Shown one piece after another: positions 9,950 to 19,435 of a DNA stretch of 64,000 bases (positions are counted from its first letter, which is position 1; each line of letters begins with the position of its first letter). The notes under the pieces were generated by a model. That model was not told the origin of the DNA. It searched no databases and worked only from the letters and a program-made list of their open reading frames with translations. The stretch spans positions 39,616,794-39,680,793 of the forward strand of contig NC_135180.1 of assembly GCF_041146795.1 (NCBI RefSeq). Reading direction: 5' to 3'. The stretch comes from Maylandia zebra. Its lineage: Eukaryota > Chordata > Actinopteri > Cichliformes > Cichlidae. The position numbers and the translations under genes are program-made.

Positions 9950-10302
9950 AAACAATCTGAGGGTTATGATGTTTAAACCAAGGCTAGCCCAACACCAATC
10001 CGGTGTGGGGAGCATTGAAAAGAAAAAGAATGATATGTTCAGTGTGATTACTGGAGAGGAAAAGAGTGATGTCCTCGGTGCAGTGTGTGACTACTGCCAG
10101 CGGGCTACCGTTGATCGTTGCTACTTGGAGTGTCTCTGGTAGAGGCATCACCGGGAAGCCTAACTCACAGGCTAGTGGCTCGTCCAGAAAACTTTGTTCT
10201 GCACCTGAGTCAATCAAAGCACTGCATGGGTGAGTTAGAGAACGAAAGATTAGTTTAGCAGAACAACTTGGGTGGGAAACAAAGTTAGCAATGGCGCCCG
10301 TC
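9950..10302 (-). pseudogene. Ty3/Gypsy aspartic protease fragment
   Basis: On the minus strand the frame reads LIDSGAEQSFLDEPLACELG, the DSG aspartic protease active site typical of fish Gypsy elements, followed by HTGLVLG. An in-frame TAG comes next, after which PWFKHHNP is still recognisable. The upstream (gag) side continues at 10990-11090 beyond a retroelement insertion. The fragment is non-functional. Confidence 0.8.
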
Positions 10303-10973
10303 CTCTGGATGTCTGGAGTTTTGATCTCCTCCATACCTGCTTGATACCATGGCCCCCCCACTCCCTAGCAGATCGTTACATGGAGAAACCTTTGGAATGC
10401 AAGCATGCTGATCCACACAGGTATGCACACATGGGTATTCACAGACGCGGACTACAGCTTTCTTGGCTGCTGCCTCAAAGCACATTGTGCGCTGTCTATC
10501 TTGCGTGCTGCACAATATCGTTTATTATTTAGTATCTACTGATATCTACTGCTAGCTAGTTTATTGTGACGGTGCTGGTTTTTTTATTATGTTGCTCTTT
10601 GTTGTTTGCTTTCTCTTCTGTTTTTTTTCTCCATACAGGTGACCCAGGAGTTTTGTTTTTTTTGTTTGTTTGTTTTTTCTTTCTTCTCCCTTTCTCACCG
10701 TCTCTTCTCCCCTTTGGTTTTCTTTCTCTCCCTCTCTTTCTTTCATTCTTTCTCCCTGTCCTATCCCCCAGTCATGTCTGTCCCGTTTGTAGCAACTGAA
10801 AATAAAATAAATTCATAATTATAATAAAGGTTAATCAAATGGACCAATATGGCAAGGCCATGATGATCCACTTGGTAAAATAAATCCGCTTGGCATCTTT
10901 CTTGGCCTTAAGACAACAATTCTGATGCTAAAGATCCAAACGGGCCAAAAAAAAAAAAAAAAAAAAAAAAAAA
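10303..10973 (+). mobile_element. 5'-truncated poly-A retroelement with 16-bp target duplication
   Basis: Flanked by agcaatggcgcccgtc (10287-10302) and agcaatagcgcccgtc (10974-10989), with one mismatch. It ends in about 27 A residues. The whole insert is homologous to 21139-21849, including ctctggatgtctggagtttt at its start, a T/C-rich middle, and tggccttaagacaacaattc near its end. It has no protein-coding frame that I recognise. It is likely the 3' part of a LINE or a non-autonomous retroposon. Confidence 0.85.
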
Positions 10974-10989
10974 AGCAATAGCGCCCGTC

Positions 10990-11090
10990 AGACTCCCCAC
11001 ACTCACTGGCGGTCGGACTCTTTTACTGGTGTGGGAAACTTATCTGAGAAATGTCCCTTCATAACATGCCGACCCAGGACCCAGGAGTGG
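10990..11090 (-). pseudogene. Ty3/Gypsy gag zinc-knuckle remnant
   Basis: Read on the minus strand the sequence resembles the gag-pro junction of the Gypsy fragment at 9950-10302 (KGHFSDKFPTPVKES). The cysteines of the knuckle are largely lost and stops are present. The target duplication shows that it was contiguous with 9950-10302 before the poly-A insertion. Confidence 0.5.
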
Positions 11091-11212
11091 AGATTTAGAA
11101 GGAATAGACAGTGCGTTTTATTTAAAGTGAGAAGAGTTCAGTGACAGTTCAATGTGCAAGCTGTCCCAGATTGAATCTGTGTACGTGATTCCTTCTCGAG
11201 CAATCTCCTCTC

Positions 11213-11398
11213 TGTCGTATGTCATCCAGATGTGGGCCAGGCCTGGCATAGATGGCACTGTTTATGTGATGGCATGCCATATCTGGACCGATTATGGTTT
11301 GGTCCATCTGGCCCAGGCTCATAGAAAACGGGTCTGGCCCGGATCTGGCATCAAGCTGGCACTTCTGACTGACTGGTGTCATGGCAGAGTGCAGGGGC
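11213..11398. repeat. Inverted copy of the 174-bp satellite-like repeat
   Basis: Reverse complement of about 8860-9040, with for example gtgatggcatgccatatctg and catcaagctggcacttctga. A single unit, about 2.2 kb from the tandem copies. Confidence 0.65.
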
Positions 11399-11439
11399 GA
11401 TTCTAGGATCAGCGCTTTGGGGGTGCTGAGCACCCAGAG

Positions 11440-11690
11440 AGCTGCCTTGGTTTGGGTGAACACTTCAGGTCAGGGAAGAGTTGGTGTCCCAAGTGGAGGA
11501 CAGGATAAAGACATGCTGTGGAAGAGAGACAGAGGTTAATAACAGATATGATTCAATGCAGAGAGGTCTGTTAACACATAGTGAGTGAGAAAGGTGACTG
11601 GAAAGGAAAAACTCAATGCATCATGGGAATCCCCGGCAGCCTACGTCTATTGCAGCATAACTAAGGGAGGATCCAGGGTCACCTGGTCCA
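11440..11690 (-). mobile_element. L2-like LINE 3'UTR fragment
   Basis: Reverse complement of about 37010-37180: shared ctaagggaggatccagggtc, tgcatcatgggaatcccc, agtgagtgagaaaggtgact and acagaggttaataacagata. Positions 11446-11500 instead match 4262-4313 of the RTE-like LINE, so the piece is a patchwork. Confidence 0.7.
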
Positions 11691-12323
11691 GCCCACTCAT
11701 GTCTCGTTATAGAAATGTTTCATGCCATTCATTTCTTATATTTCTTCTCTGGCAGGTATTTGCTGTTAAGCAGACAAGAAGTTATCTCACTGCATTGGCT
11801 GAGTTCATGTCTGCTTAAGGTTTGTCTCTCTTCGAGTTCAGCTCTCTTTTCACTATGATGTTGACAATATTTCATGTTAAGAATTTTCTTGAAAATGTTT
11901 TGAATGCTGCTGTTTTCAGGTTGTTTTCAAGTAAAACCAAGCCATTGTGAAGTAGGCCTCCGTGCTTCCCCTCGAATATTTCTGTTTTCCCTGTCAGTGG
12001 ACAAAGCTCAGCAAGAGGAAATGATTCACTGCTACCATGTCTTACACAATGCATGTTACAGAGCAGACAACTGGACCTAGACATCACTTAGCACATGGAG
12101 CAACACAACATAACTAATGATTCATCTTAACAGCTTGAAGAGTTTCATACAGGATGTGTGTTGTAGTGTGGAGTATTAATAGATCATCATTGACATCATT
12201 TAATATCTCAGTGATGCTGTTTGCTCTTTAATGTTGTCTAAATACACTCAGTTCAGTTTTATTTGTATATCACCAAATGGAGGTTTAATTAAAGGTTAAA
12301 GGTTTCTTTCTCTTTGTTTTCAG
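11691..12323. other. Upstream region of OR2; no separate gene
   Basis: AT-rich with no coding similarity. A worn L2 tail (ttcagttttatttgtatatcacc) lies at about 12249. The OR2 promoter and first exon are expected in or before this stretch but are not recognisable. Confidence 0.4.
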
Positions 12324-12360
12324 GCTGGTTGAACGGAAAACCTTTTAGGAAAGAGGGAGC
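12310..12360 (+). other. Splice acceptor and short 5'UTR of OR2
   Basis: TTTCTCTTTGTTTTCAG ends at 12323. It is followed by 37 bp of leader, with AGGAAAGAGGGAGC just before the ATG. The same acceptor and leader occur at 6860-6914, and a related acceptor precedes OR1, which supports a spliced non-coding first exon. Confidence 0.5.
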
Positions 12361-13314
12361 ATGGAGAACGTCTCTTTGCACACACATTTTATCCTGGATG
12401 GCTTTAGTGAACTCGGAGAGCTGAGGCCGTTCCTCTTCATCCCGTTCTCCTTCATGTTTGTTGTGTCACTGTTTGCTAACTCCCTGCTGGTGTACGTGAT
12501 CGTTTCACAGAGAAGCCTCCACTCGCCGATGTACATCCTCATTGCCAGCATGGCGTGCATTGACCTCAGCCTCCCTGTATTCTTTGTTCCCCACATGCTG
12601 CTGAGCTTCCTGTTTGACTGGAGGGGGATCTCTCTCATCGGCTGCCTTGTTCAGATGCACTTCATCCACTTTTTTGGAACTTTTCAGTCCACTCTGCTGG
12701 TATGGATGGCTCTGGATCGCTACTTTGCCATCTGCACACCCCTTTACTACCACAATCACATGATCTTATCGAGATTCATTGCATTTTTAATACCACTTGT
12801 TGTCAGAAATGTTCTCATGATCACACTCCTTGTATGTCTGGCTGGAAAATTGCCATTCTGTTTTAGAAATGTGATAAACCACTGTTTCTGTGAGCACATG
12901 GCCTTGGTGGAGCTGGCCTGTGGAAGCACCACCATCAATAACCTCGTGGGTTTGATGGCCGTGTTTCTCATTCCTGTTCTTGACTTTGTCTTCATCGCTG
13001 CCTCCTATGTGGTGATATTCAGCTCTGTGCTGAAGTCCAGCAGGTCAGGTGTAAAAGCACTTCACACCTGCATCACTCACATCATGGTCATCACAGTCAG
13101 CCTCATTCTGGCTCTGACTGCTTTCCTGTCATATCGGATCAGAAACGGCCTCCCTGCAGCCAGTCGAGTTTTCTTCAGCACCATGTACCTGCTTTTTCCA
13201 AGCTGTTTCAACCCAGTTGTCTACGGCATTAGGACCAATGAGATCCGACAGCACATCCTCAAGAGACTGACTTGCTGTCACATTTGCCAGATGAGCCCAG
13301 TTACTAACAAATGA
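12361..13314 (+). CDS. Odorant receptor OR2 (class A GPCR, 317 aa)
   Basis: Intact single-exon odorant receptor, paralogue of OR1. It starts MENVSLHTHFILDGF with an N-glycosylation site (NVS, 3-5). TM1 covers about 22-47. PMYILIASMACIDLS opens TM2. MALDRYFAICTPLYY follows TM3, KALHTCITHI precedes TM6 and FNPVVYGIRTNEIR ends TM7. A cysteine-rich tail (LTCCHICQ) could be palmitoylated. Between residues 11 and 99 it matches OR1 almost base for base. TM4, TM5 and the tail are diverged, while extracellular loop 2 (KLPFC, NHCFCEHMALVELACGSTT) is again nearly the same. It lies opposite in orientation to OR1, with about 10 kb of transposon debris and a third receptor scrap between them. Start supported by the leader shared with the 6.9-kb copy. 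Confidence 0.94.
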   Translation: MENVSLHTHFILDGFSELGELRPFLFIPFSFMFVVSLFANSLLVYVIVSQRSLHSPMYILIASMACIDLSLPVFFVPHMLLSFLFDWRGISLIGCLVQMHFIHFFGTFQSTLLVWMALDRYFAICTPLYYHNHMILSRFIAFLIPLVVRNVLMITLLVCLAGKLPFCFRNVINHCFCEHMALVELACGSTTINNLVGLMAVFLIPVLDFVFIAASYVVIFSSVLKSSRSGVKALHTCITHIMVITVSLILALTAFLSYRIRNGLPAASRVFFSTMYLLFPSCFNPVVYGIRTNEIRQHILKRLTCCHICQMSPVTNK

Positions 13315-13962
13315 TTATCAAAAGGCCAACTCCCCAGCTGTCTCATGAAAACTTCAGGTTTTTATACGTCCTCATCAAGCAGGGCACTATTCGAGATGCT
13401 CTATTCTTAACCCTAAAATGAAAGGTGAAAGGTGTACTCCACTCCTATGACTAGGGATTTTCACAAGATGCTAGTACATGTTGAATTTGATGTGTTCATT
13501 TGTATTAGAGCGTGCAAAAACTAAAACAGTGAAAGAGCTGTCTCCTTCTTCAAATCCATCTTGAAGAAGGCACATAGATCATGGTTGAAAAGCAAAGAAA
13601 GGAACACTAAAGAATCTGTTTCCTTGAAAAGTGTTTATTCATTCATTAGATCCAACAAGGAAGAGTTAGACTGAATGAATGCCCCTTTAGGTCAGCGGCA
13701 TTCAATTAAAATTTAAGGAGGTCCAGATAACGAAAATTTCCACATGCATTATAATAATGTACCAGTGTCTGAATATACTCAACAACTGATGGTCAATTAA
13801 AATAAATAAAATACAATTCAGAATTATTTAATTTGTGTTTATTATTTAATTTCATAACCAGGAAGATAATATAATGAAAAATAATAATCAAATGTTTTGT
13901 TACGTTTCAAGTAAAACTATAAAAAGTTGCATTTCCTGCGAAAATGCAGCGTGACTGCCGTG
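13315..13962. other. 3' flank of OR2; no gene
   Basis: AT-rich. AATAAATAAAAT at about 13802 could act as a poly(A) signal for OR2. Nothing else recognisable. Confidence 0.4.
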
Positions 13963-14281
13963 TAAATGGTAAATGGTAAATGGCCTGTATTTGTATAGCG
14001 CTTTTCTAGTCCCTAAGGACCCCAAAGCGCTTTACACAACCTGTCATCCACACATTCACACACTGGTGATGGCAGCTACATTGTAGCCACAGCCACCCTG
14101 GGGCGCATTGACAGAGGCGAGGCTGCCGGACACTGGCGCCACCGGGCCCTCTGACCACCACCAGTAGGCAACGGGTGAAGTGTCTCGCCCAAGGACACAA
14201 CGACCGAGACTGTCCGAGCCGGGGCTCGAACCGGCAACCTTCCGATTACAAGGCGAACTCCCAACTCTTGAGCCACGATCG
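13963..14281 (-). mobile_element. tRNA-derived SINE, copy 1
   Basis: On the minus strand the head reads tggctcaagagttgggagtt (box A-like) and then ggttcgagcccc (box B match), followed by a body of about 230 bp. The tail is ggccatttaccattt (repeated atggtaaa on the plus strand). Three more copies lie in the window (15283, 48976, 49868). The box A/B spacing supports an RNA polymerase III, tRNA-type origin. Confidence 0.8.
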
Positions 14282-14899
14282 TGTAGCGGAAATTATCTGC
14301 CGAAAACAGCTGAAGAAGCAGAAGTGTCTGCTTGAAAAGATGTGAAAGGGTACACTGAAGAGTGTCAAGAAAACAGAGGGAACGCGAGCAGGGAAGATTC
14401 ACTGCACCAGGTGCAAGGTGAAGGATTCAGACCTGCGCCACCCAGTCTCAGTTATTTTATGGCTACAATATATTCTGCATCATTAATGATATAATCTATA
14501 GTATTGATACTGCATTAAGATGTTTATTAAAACCTGCTGACTTTACATTAACCTTTTTATTACAGGTACAGCTAAGACCATTGTATACACATGGCATTTT
14601 GTGCTCATTAAAGAGTTAAAGCTCAGTCATTAAAGGTCTCAAGCTTTGTTTGGCGTGAATGTCCAGGCAATCTATTGTGTAGGTGACTTAGAGCAACAGA
14701 AGGTTAAAACTGCATACACGCTTACAAAACACATATAGTACATATAATCTAGAAACAGGCTTGAGTGAAGGCCTGAATGTATTCAGCTTCTTGTTGGAAC
14801 CTGTGGCATTTGAGTTTACTTAGTAACAGGCGACAGAAGATGGGTCAACAGGAGGACAAGTCCACGGGGACCTCCAGGGCCTGAAATCATCGCCATATT
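14282..14899. other. No feature seen
   Basis: No coding frame, repeat match or terminal structure that I could support. Confidence 0.3.
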
Positions 14900-15215
14900 T
14901 GGGAAAAGATGTTAGAAAGAGGAGTTTCTGTGTCTGACCATATCTCTAAAAATTGTCTCATTGTCTGTACAAGATGCAAATGATGTTCTTAGAAATACAA
15001 AAATATGTTATAGAACGCAAGAGGGGGCGTCAAACCCTGATGATATATGAACCATTCTCTGTGTATTTTTGGCAGAAGAAGTCCGCAGATGCAATGCTGT
15101 GTACTTCTTCCCGCACGTGTGTTCTTAATAAACTCTTCATCTGATTGCACTCTACTGGGCCTCCATTGGTTTGTTTTTGTGCCACTTGTCTTATTCGGGA
15201 CACTGCTCATCTCAA
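14900..15215 (+). repeat. ERV-like LTR relic
   Basis: Shares the layout and words of the 51.4-52.2 kb LTR: gggcgtcaaaccctgatg, a TATA-like tatatgaa, tctgtgtat, then tcttaataaactcttcat as the poly(A) signal region. No ends or target duplication were found, so this is an old or partial LTR. Confidence 0.4.
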
Positions 15216-15282
15216 TGAGCCAAATCGGTAGTCATGCCAGACAGAGATATGATGAGAGAGAAAATGTATAGCATGCAAAAGA

Positions 15283-15615
15283 ATGGTAAATGGCCTGTAT
15301 TTATATAGCGCTTTACTAGTCCCTAAGGACCCCAAAACGCTTTACATATCCTGTCATCCACCCATTCACGCATACATTCACACACACATTCACACACTGG
15401 TGATGGCAGCTACATTGTAGCCACAGCCACCCTGGGGTGCACTGACAGAGGCGAGGCTGCCGGACACTGGCGCCACCGGGCCCTCTGACCATCACCAGTA
15501 GGCAACGGGTGAAGTGTCTCGCCCAAGGACACAACGACTGAGACTGTCCAAGCCGGGGCTCGAACCGGCATCCTTCCGATTACAAGACGAACTCCCAACT
15601 CTTGAGCCACGATCG
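15283..15615 (-). mobile_element. tRNA-derived SINE, copy 2
   Basis: Same family and orientation as 13963-14281. It differs by an extra cattcacgcatacattcaca stretch near 15363. Box B ggttcgagccccgg is visible on the minus strand. It lies directly against the 3' end of LTR element A. Confidence 0.8.
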
Positions 15616-15619
15616 CCCT

Positions 15620-15740
15620 ATAAAGAAGCTGAAGTCCTGAAGAGGGGGCCCTCCTTCCTGGGCCCCCTCCGCCCGCCCTGGCTTGGTGCTTGTGCTTTTT
15701 GTTTGGGGCTGTCGGGAGCCAGCCCTTTGAGGGGGGGTAC
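15620..15740 (+). mobile_element. LTR element A: 3' internal end and polypurine tract
   Basis: Contains gccctggcttggtgcttgtg and gtcgggagccagccctttga followed by gagggggggtac, a polypurine tract immediately before the LTR. It matches 46700-46784 of element B closely. Everything upstream of this short piece is missing. Confidence 0.7.
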
Positions 15741-16373
15741 TGTCACGGTTCTGGGTCCGTTGGACCCAGTATTTTGAGTTTATTGTGTTTTGATTTAAGT
15801 TTGCATCAGGGATTATGTTCTTGTTCTCTTGTTGTGTTATGGTGATGATTATGATTTCTATTATTAGAGTTCCATGTTTCTGTTTATCTGGGTTTACGAT
15901 GTGGGTTTAGTTTCATATGTCGTTTCCTGTCTGTCTCTCAGTGTCAGGTCTGCGTCTTGGTGTGGTGTTCTCATTTCCTGTTTTATTGTGAAGGTCTGGG
16001 TCTCATGTGAGTGTTCGGTTTTACCTTTGTCTCGTCTTGTTGATTATTCCTAGCTGTGTCCACCACCTGTGTGTAATTCCCCTGTGGTTCTCTGTGTATT
16101 TAAGTCATGTCTTCCGTCATTGTTGTTGCTGGTCCGTCTGTGTATTCCACCCTGCGTCATCTGTGTGTTTCCCTGCTGTCAACCGCCAAGTGTTTCTGCT
16201 CATGTTCAGGTTCGTGTTCTGTAGTTAGTTTGTTCCCAGTCTAGTTAGTCATAGCTCCCTTTGCCGTTTGTATTTACTTTCTTGCTCAATAAACCACCTT
16301 CACACCTTCACGACTGCCTGCGTTTGGATCCTCCTTCATTGCCTCCACACGGCTCACCTCACTCGCCGTGACA
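15741..16373 (+). mobile_element. LTR of element A (633 bp)
   Basis: Begins TGTCACGGTTCTGGG and ends CACTCGCCGTGACA, so the ends are short inverted repeats (TGTCACGG/CCGTGACA). Lies just after the polypurine tract. CAATAAACC near 16286 is a plausible poly(A) signal. Similar in sequence to the LTRs at 46785 and 56260, and, inverted, to those at 54863 and 60279. At its 3' end the sequence passes straight into Tc1 DNA. Confidence 0.8.
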
Positions 16374-16909
16374 GAGGGAGATTATCAGTGGTCTTGTATG
16401 TCTTCCATTTTCTGATGATTGCTCCCACAGTTGATTTTTTCACACCAAGCTGCTTGCCTATTGTAGATTCACTCTTCCCAGTCTGGTGCAGGTCTACAAT
16501 ACTTTTCCTGGTGTCCTTCAAAAGCTCTTTGGTCTTGGCCATGGCGGAGTTTGGAGTCTGACTGTTTGAGGCTGTGGACAGGTGTCTTTTATACAGATGA
16601 TGAGTTCAAACAGGTGCCATTCATACAGGTAACGAGTGGGGGACAGAAAAGCTTCTTACAGAAGACGTTACAGGTCTGTGAGAGCCAGAGATTTTCCTTG
16701 TTTGAGGTGACCAAATACTTATTTTCCACCCTGATTTACGAATAAATTCTTTACAAATCCTACCATGTGGATTCATGGATTTTGTTTTCACATTCTGTCT
16801 CTCACAGTTGAAGTGTACCTCTGGTGCAAATTACTGACCTCTGTCATCATTTTAGGTGGGGGAACTTGCACAATCGGTGGCTGACTAAATACTTTTTTGC
16901 CCCACTGTA
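16374..16909 (-). mobile_element. Tc1/mariner fragment: terminal repeat and transposase N-terminus
   Basis: On the minus strand it starts tacagtggggcaaaaaagta at 16909, the terminus of a common fish Tc1 family, next to TA. A long terminal region follows. From 16542 the frame reads [20 protein letters not shown] and [14 protein letters not shown], the helix-turn-helix DNA-binding part of Tc1 transposase. The reading is cut off at about residue 55 by LTR element A, so the catalytic DDE domain is absent. Confidence 0.85.
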
Positions 16910-16910
16910 T

Positions 16911-18852
16911 ATCCACTTCTGTGAGGACAGCATTGTGCCATCACGCACCAGGGTGAGTTATAACAATGACAAACCCTGGTTTACTCCTAAACTCAAAAAG
17001 CTGTGGCTGGAAAAGAGAAAGGCGTTCAGAAGCGGAGACAGGGACTGCTACAGAGAGGCCAAGTACAGGTTCACTAAAGAAGTGGACATTGCTAAACATC
17101 AGCACTCTGAGAAGATGCAGCAGCAGATCTCAGAGAATGACTCGGCCTCTGTGTGGAAAGGTTTTAGGAATATCACAAACTACAAGCCTAAAACCCCCCA
17201 CTCCACTGATGACTTGCTCTTGGCCAACACCCTCAACGACTTCTACTGCCGTTTTGACGAGCCATCAGGCAGCCTTCACACCTCCAACGGCCCCAACAAT
17301 AGAGACACTTTGGACACTCATTCCCCCACCTCTCCCCCCTCCATAGAGCCATCACCACCTTCAAACTGTTTACCTGCAACACCCCCCTCCTCACCCCACA
17401 CAAAAGAGGATTTCACACCACCTCCTCCCACCACAACTCTTCATATTCATGAAGCAGATGTGAGGAAGCAGTTTAAGAACCTGAATGCTCGGAAAGCTCC
17501 CGGCCCAGACGGTGTGTCTCCTGCCACCCTCAGACACTGTGCAAACGAGCTGGCCCCAGTGTTTTCTGGCATTTTCAACTCCTCACTGCAGGCATGTCAT
17601 GTGCCTGCCTGCTTCAAGTCCTCCACCATAATCCCTGTCCCCAAGAAACCTAGGATCACTGGACTAAATGACTACAGACCCGTGGCTCTGACATCTGTGG
17701 TCATGAAGTCATTTGAGCGCCTGGTTCTCTCCTATCTCAAGACCTTCACGGCCCCCCTCCTGGACCCCCTGCAGTTTGCATACAGAGCCAACAGGTCTGT
17801 AGACGACGCAATCAACATGGCCCTACACTTCATCCTGCAGCATCTGGACTCCCCAGGAACCTACGCCAGGATCCTGTTTGTGGACTTCAGCTCTGCCTTC
17901 AACACCATCCTTCCAGACCATCTCCGAGACAAGCTTTCCCAGATGAATGTGCCTGATCCCATCTGCCGGTGGATCACTGACTTCCTGACGGACAGGAAGC
18001 AGCACGTGAGGCTGGGGAAGAATGTCTCGGACTCCCGGACCATCAGCACCGGCTCCCCTCAGGGCTGTGTTCTTTCTCCTCTGCTCTTCTCCCTGTACAC
18101 CAACTGCTGCACCTCCACCCACCAGTCTGTCAAGCTAATCAAGTTTGCAGATGACACCACCGTTATTGGGCTCATCTCGGACGGGGATGAGTCTGCCTAC
18201 AGGAGGGAGGTTGAACGTCTGGTGTCCTGGTGCAGCCACAACAACCTGGTGCTGAATGCCCAGAAGACAGTGGAGATTATTGTGGACTTCAGGAAGCACA
18301 CAGCTCCACTCCCCCCCCATCATCCTGACTGACACCCCCATCACCTCTGTGGACTCATTCTGCTTCCTGGGTACCACCATCACCCAGGACCTGAAGTGGG
18401 AGCCCACCATCACCTCCGTCATTAAGAAAGCCCAGCAGAGGATGTACTTCCTGAGGCAGCTGAAGAAATTCAACCTGCCAACACGGACGATGATGCAGTT
18501 CTACACCGCAATCATCGAGTCCATCCTCACCTCCTCCATCACCGTGTGGTACGCTGGAGCCACTATCAGGGACAAACAGAGACTGCAGCGTGTTGTGCGC
18601 TCTGCTGAGAAGGTGATTGGCTGCAGACTCCCATCTTTGCAGGACCTGTACACCTCCAGGACACTGCGGCGTGCAGCTCGGATCTCAGCTGACCCTTCTC
18701 ACCCTGGACACAGTCTGTTTGACCTGCTCCCCTCAGGCAGGAGGCTCCGGTCCATTCGCACCAGAACCTCTCGCCACAAGAACAGTTTCTTCCCCTCTGC
18801 TGTCGGACACATGAACAATAACCGTATGACTGTTCCCACCACTAACACATGA
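16911..18852 (+). pseudogene. CR1/Rex1-like LINE ORF2, 5' truncated, one frameshift
   Basis: Long reverse transcriptase of a CR1/Rex1-type LINE. In order: the linker NNDKPWFTPKLKKLWLEKRK (about 16965), ARKAPGPDGVSP (about 17490), a LNDYRPVALTSVVMK block, [10 protein letters not shown] (about 17878, motif A), GSPQGCVLSPLLFSLYTN (about 18050, motif B) and [10 protein letters not shown] (about 18142, motif C). The frame shifts at a run of eight C (18311-18318) and continues downstream with SFCFLGTTITQDLKWEPTI to a stop at 18850. The apurinic endonuclease is missing. The open frame begins artificially inside the Tc1 terminus. One of the best preserved RTs here, but dead as sequenced. Confidence 0.85.
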
Positions 18853-19075
18853 CCCTACGCTGTGTTCACTGCATCATTCCATGTTTGCACTGATCACCAC
18901 CTGCACTCATGTATATATCATGTATATATCTATCCACTTAGCACTTTTAATTCTTATTCTTATTTTTATATTTTTATGACAGTATGTTTGCACTGAAGCA
19001 CCGCAGCAATTTCCTAATGTTGTAAACCTGCTCAACATTTGGCAATAAAACCCTTTCTGATTCTGATTCTGATCT
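18853..19075 (+). mobile_element. 3' end of the CR1/Rex1-like LINE
   Basis: Untranslated tail ending ggcaataaaaccctttctga with a (TTCTGA)n terminal repeat (19056-19073). This repeat type also ends the short insertions at 54089-54141 and 56890-56938. Confidence 0.7.
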
Positions 19076-19435
19076 ATCATGGCAAAAGCAGCAGCAAATC
19101 CTTGTAGCAGGTACCTTCCATATCCGTCATTCCCAAGACGCATCGGCAAGCTTCTACCACCGCGTTCCAGTTTTTCTGTTGAGCTGCATATACATTGTAG
19201 ATTTAAGTAATTTTGACCATTTGTCCTCTGTAGGTTACCGTAGTTCAGGTTTCTCGTTCGTGCGGGTGCCATCTTGGTTCAGTGTTTACTGTGATTTGCA
19301 AAAGTAAGCACTTTCAGTGGCGTACCGCATTGGTTTTGTTTAAAAATAAGTGTTTGCTTAAAAATTTGCTTAAAAACCTTTCATCTAATTAGAAATCCCA
19401 GTCTTCAATTAATTCAATACAAAATATTACATAGA
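19076..19435. other. No gene seen
   Basis: No coding similarity. aaaaataagtgtt at 19342-19354 may pair with the sequence after the poly-A at 21845-21857 as a target duplication for the next element. Confidence 0.35.

Noticed and set aside
13963-14281. A tRNA gene (box A and box B present on the minus strand)
   Set aside because: The box-containing head is followed by a long common body and tail and recurs at three other sites, so it is a tRNA-derived SINE. No cloverleaf with a clear anticodon arm was found.
17823-18122. Antisense ORF opposite the CR1/Rex1-like RT
   Set aside because: Shadow of the RT frame, which carries all catalytic motifs on the plus strand.
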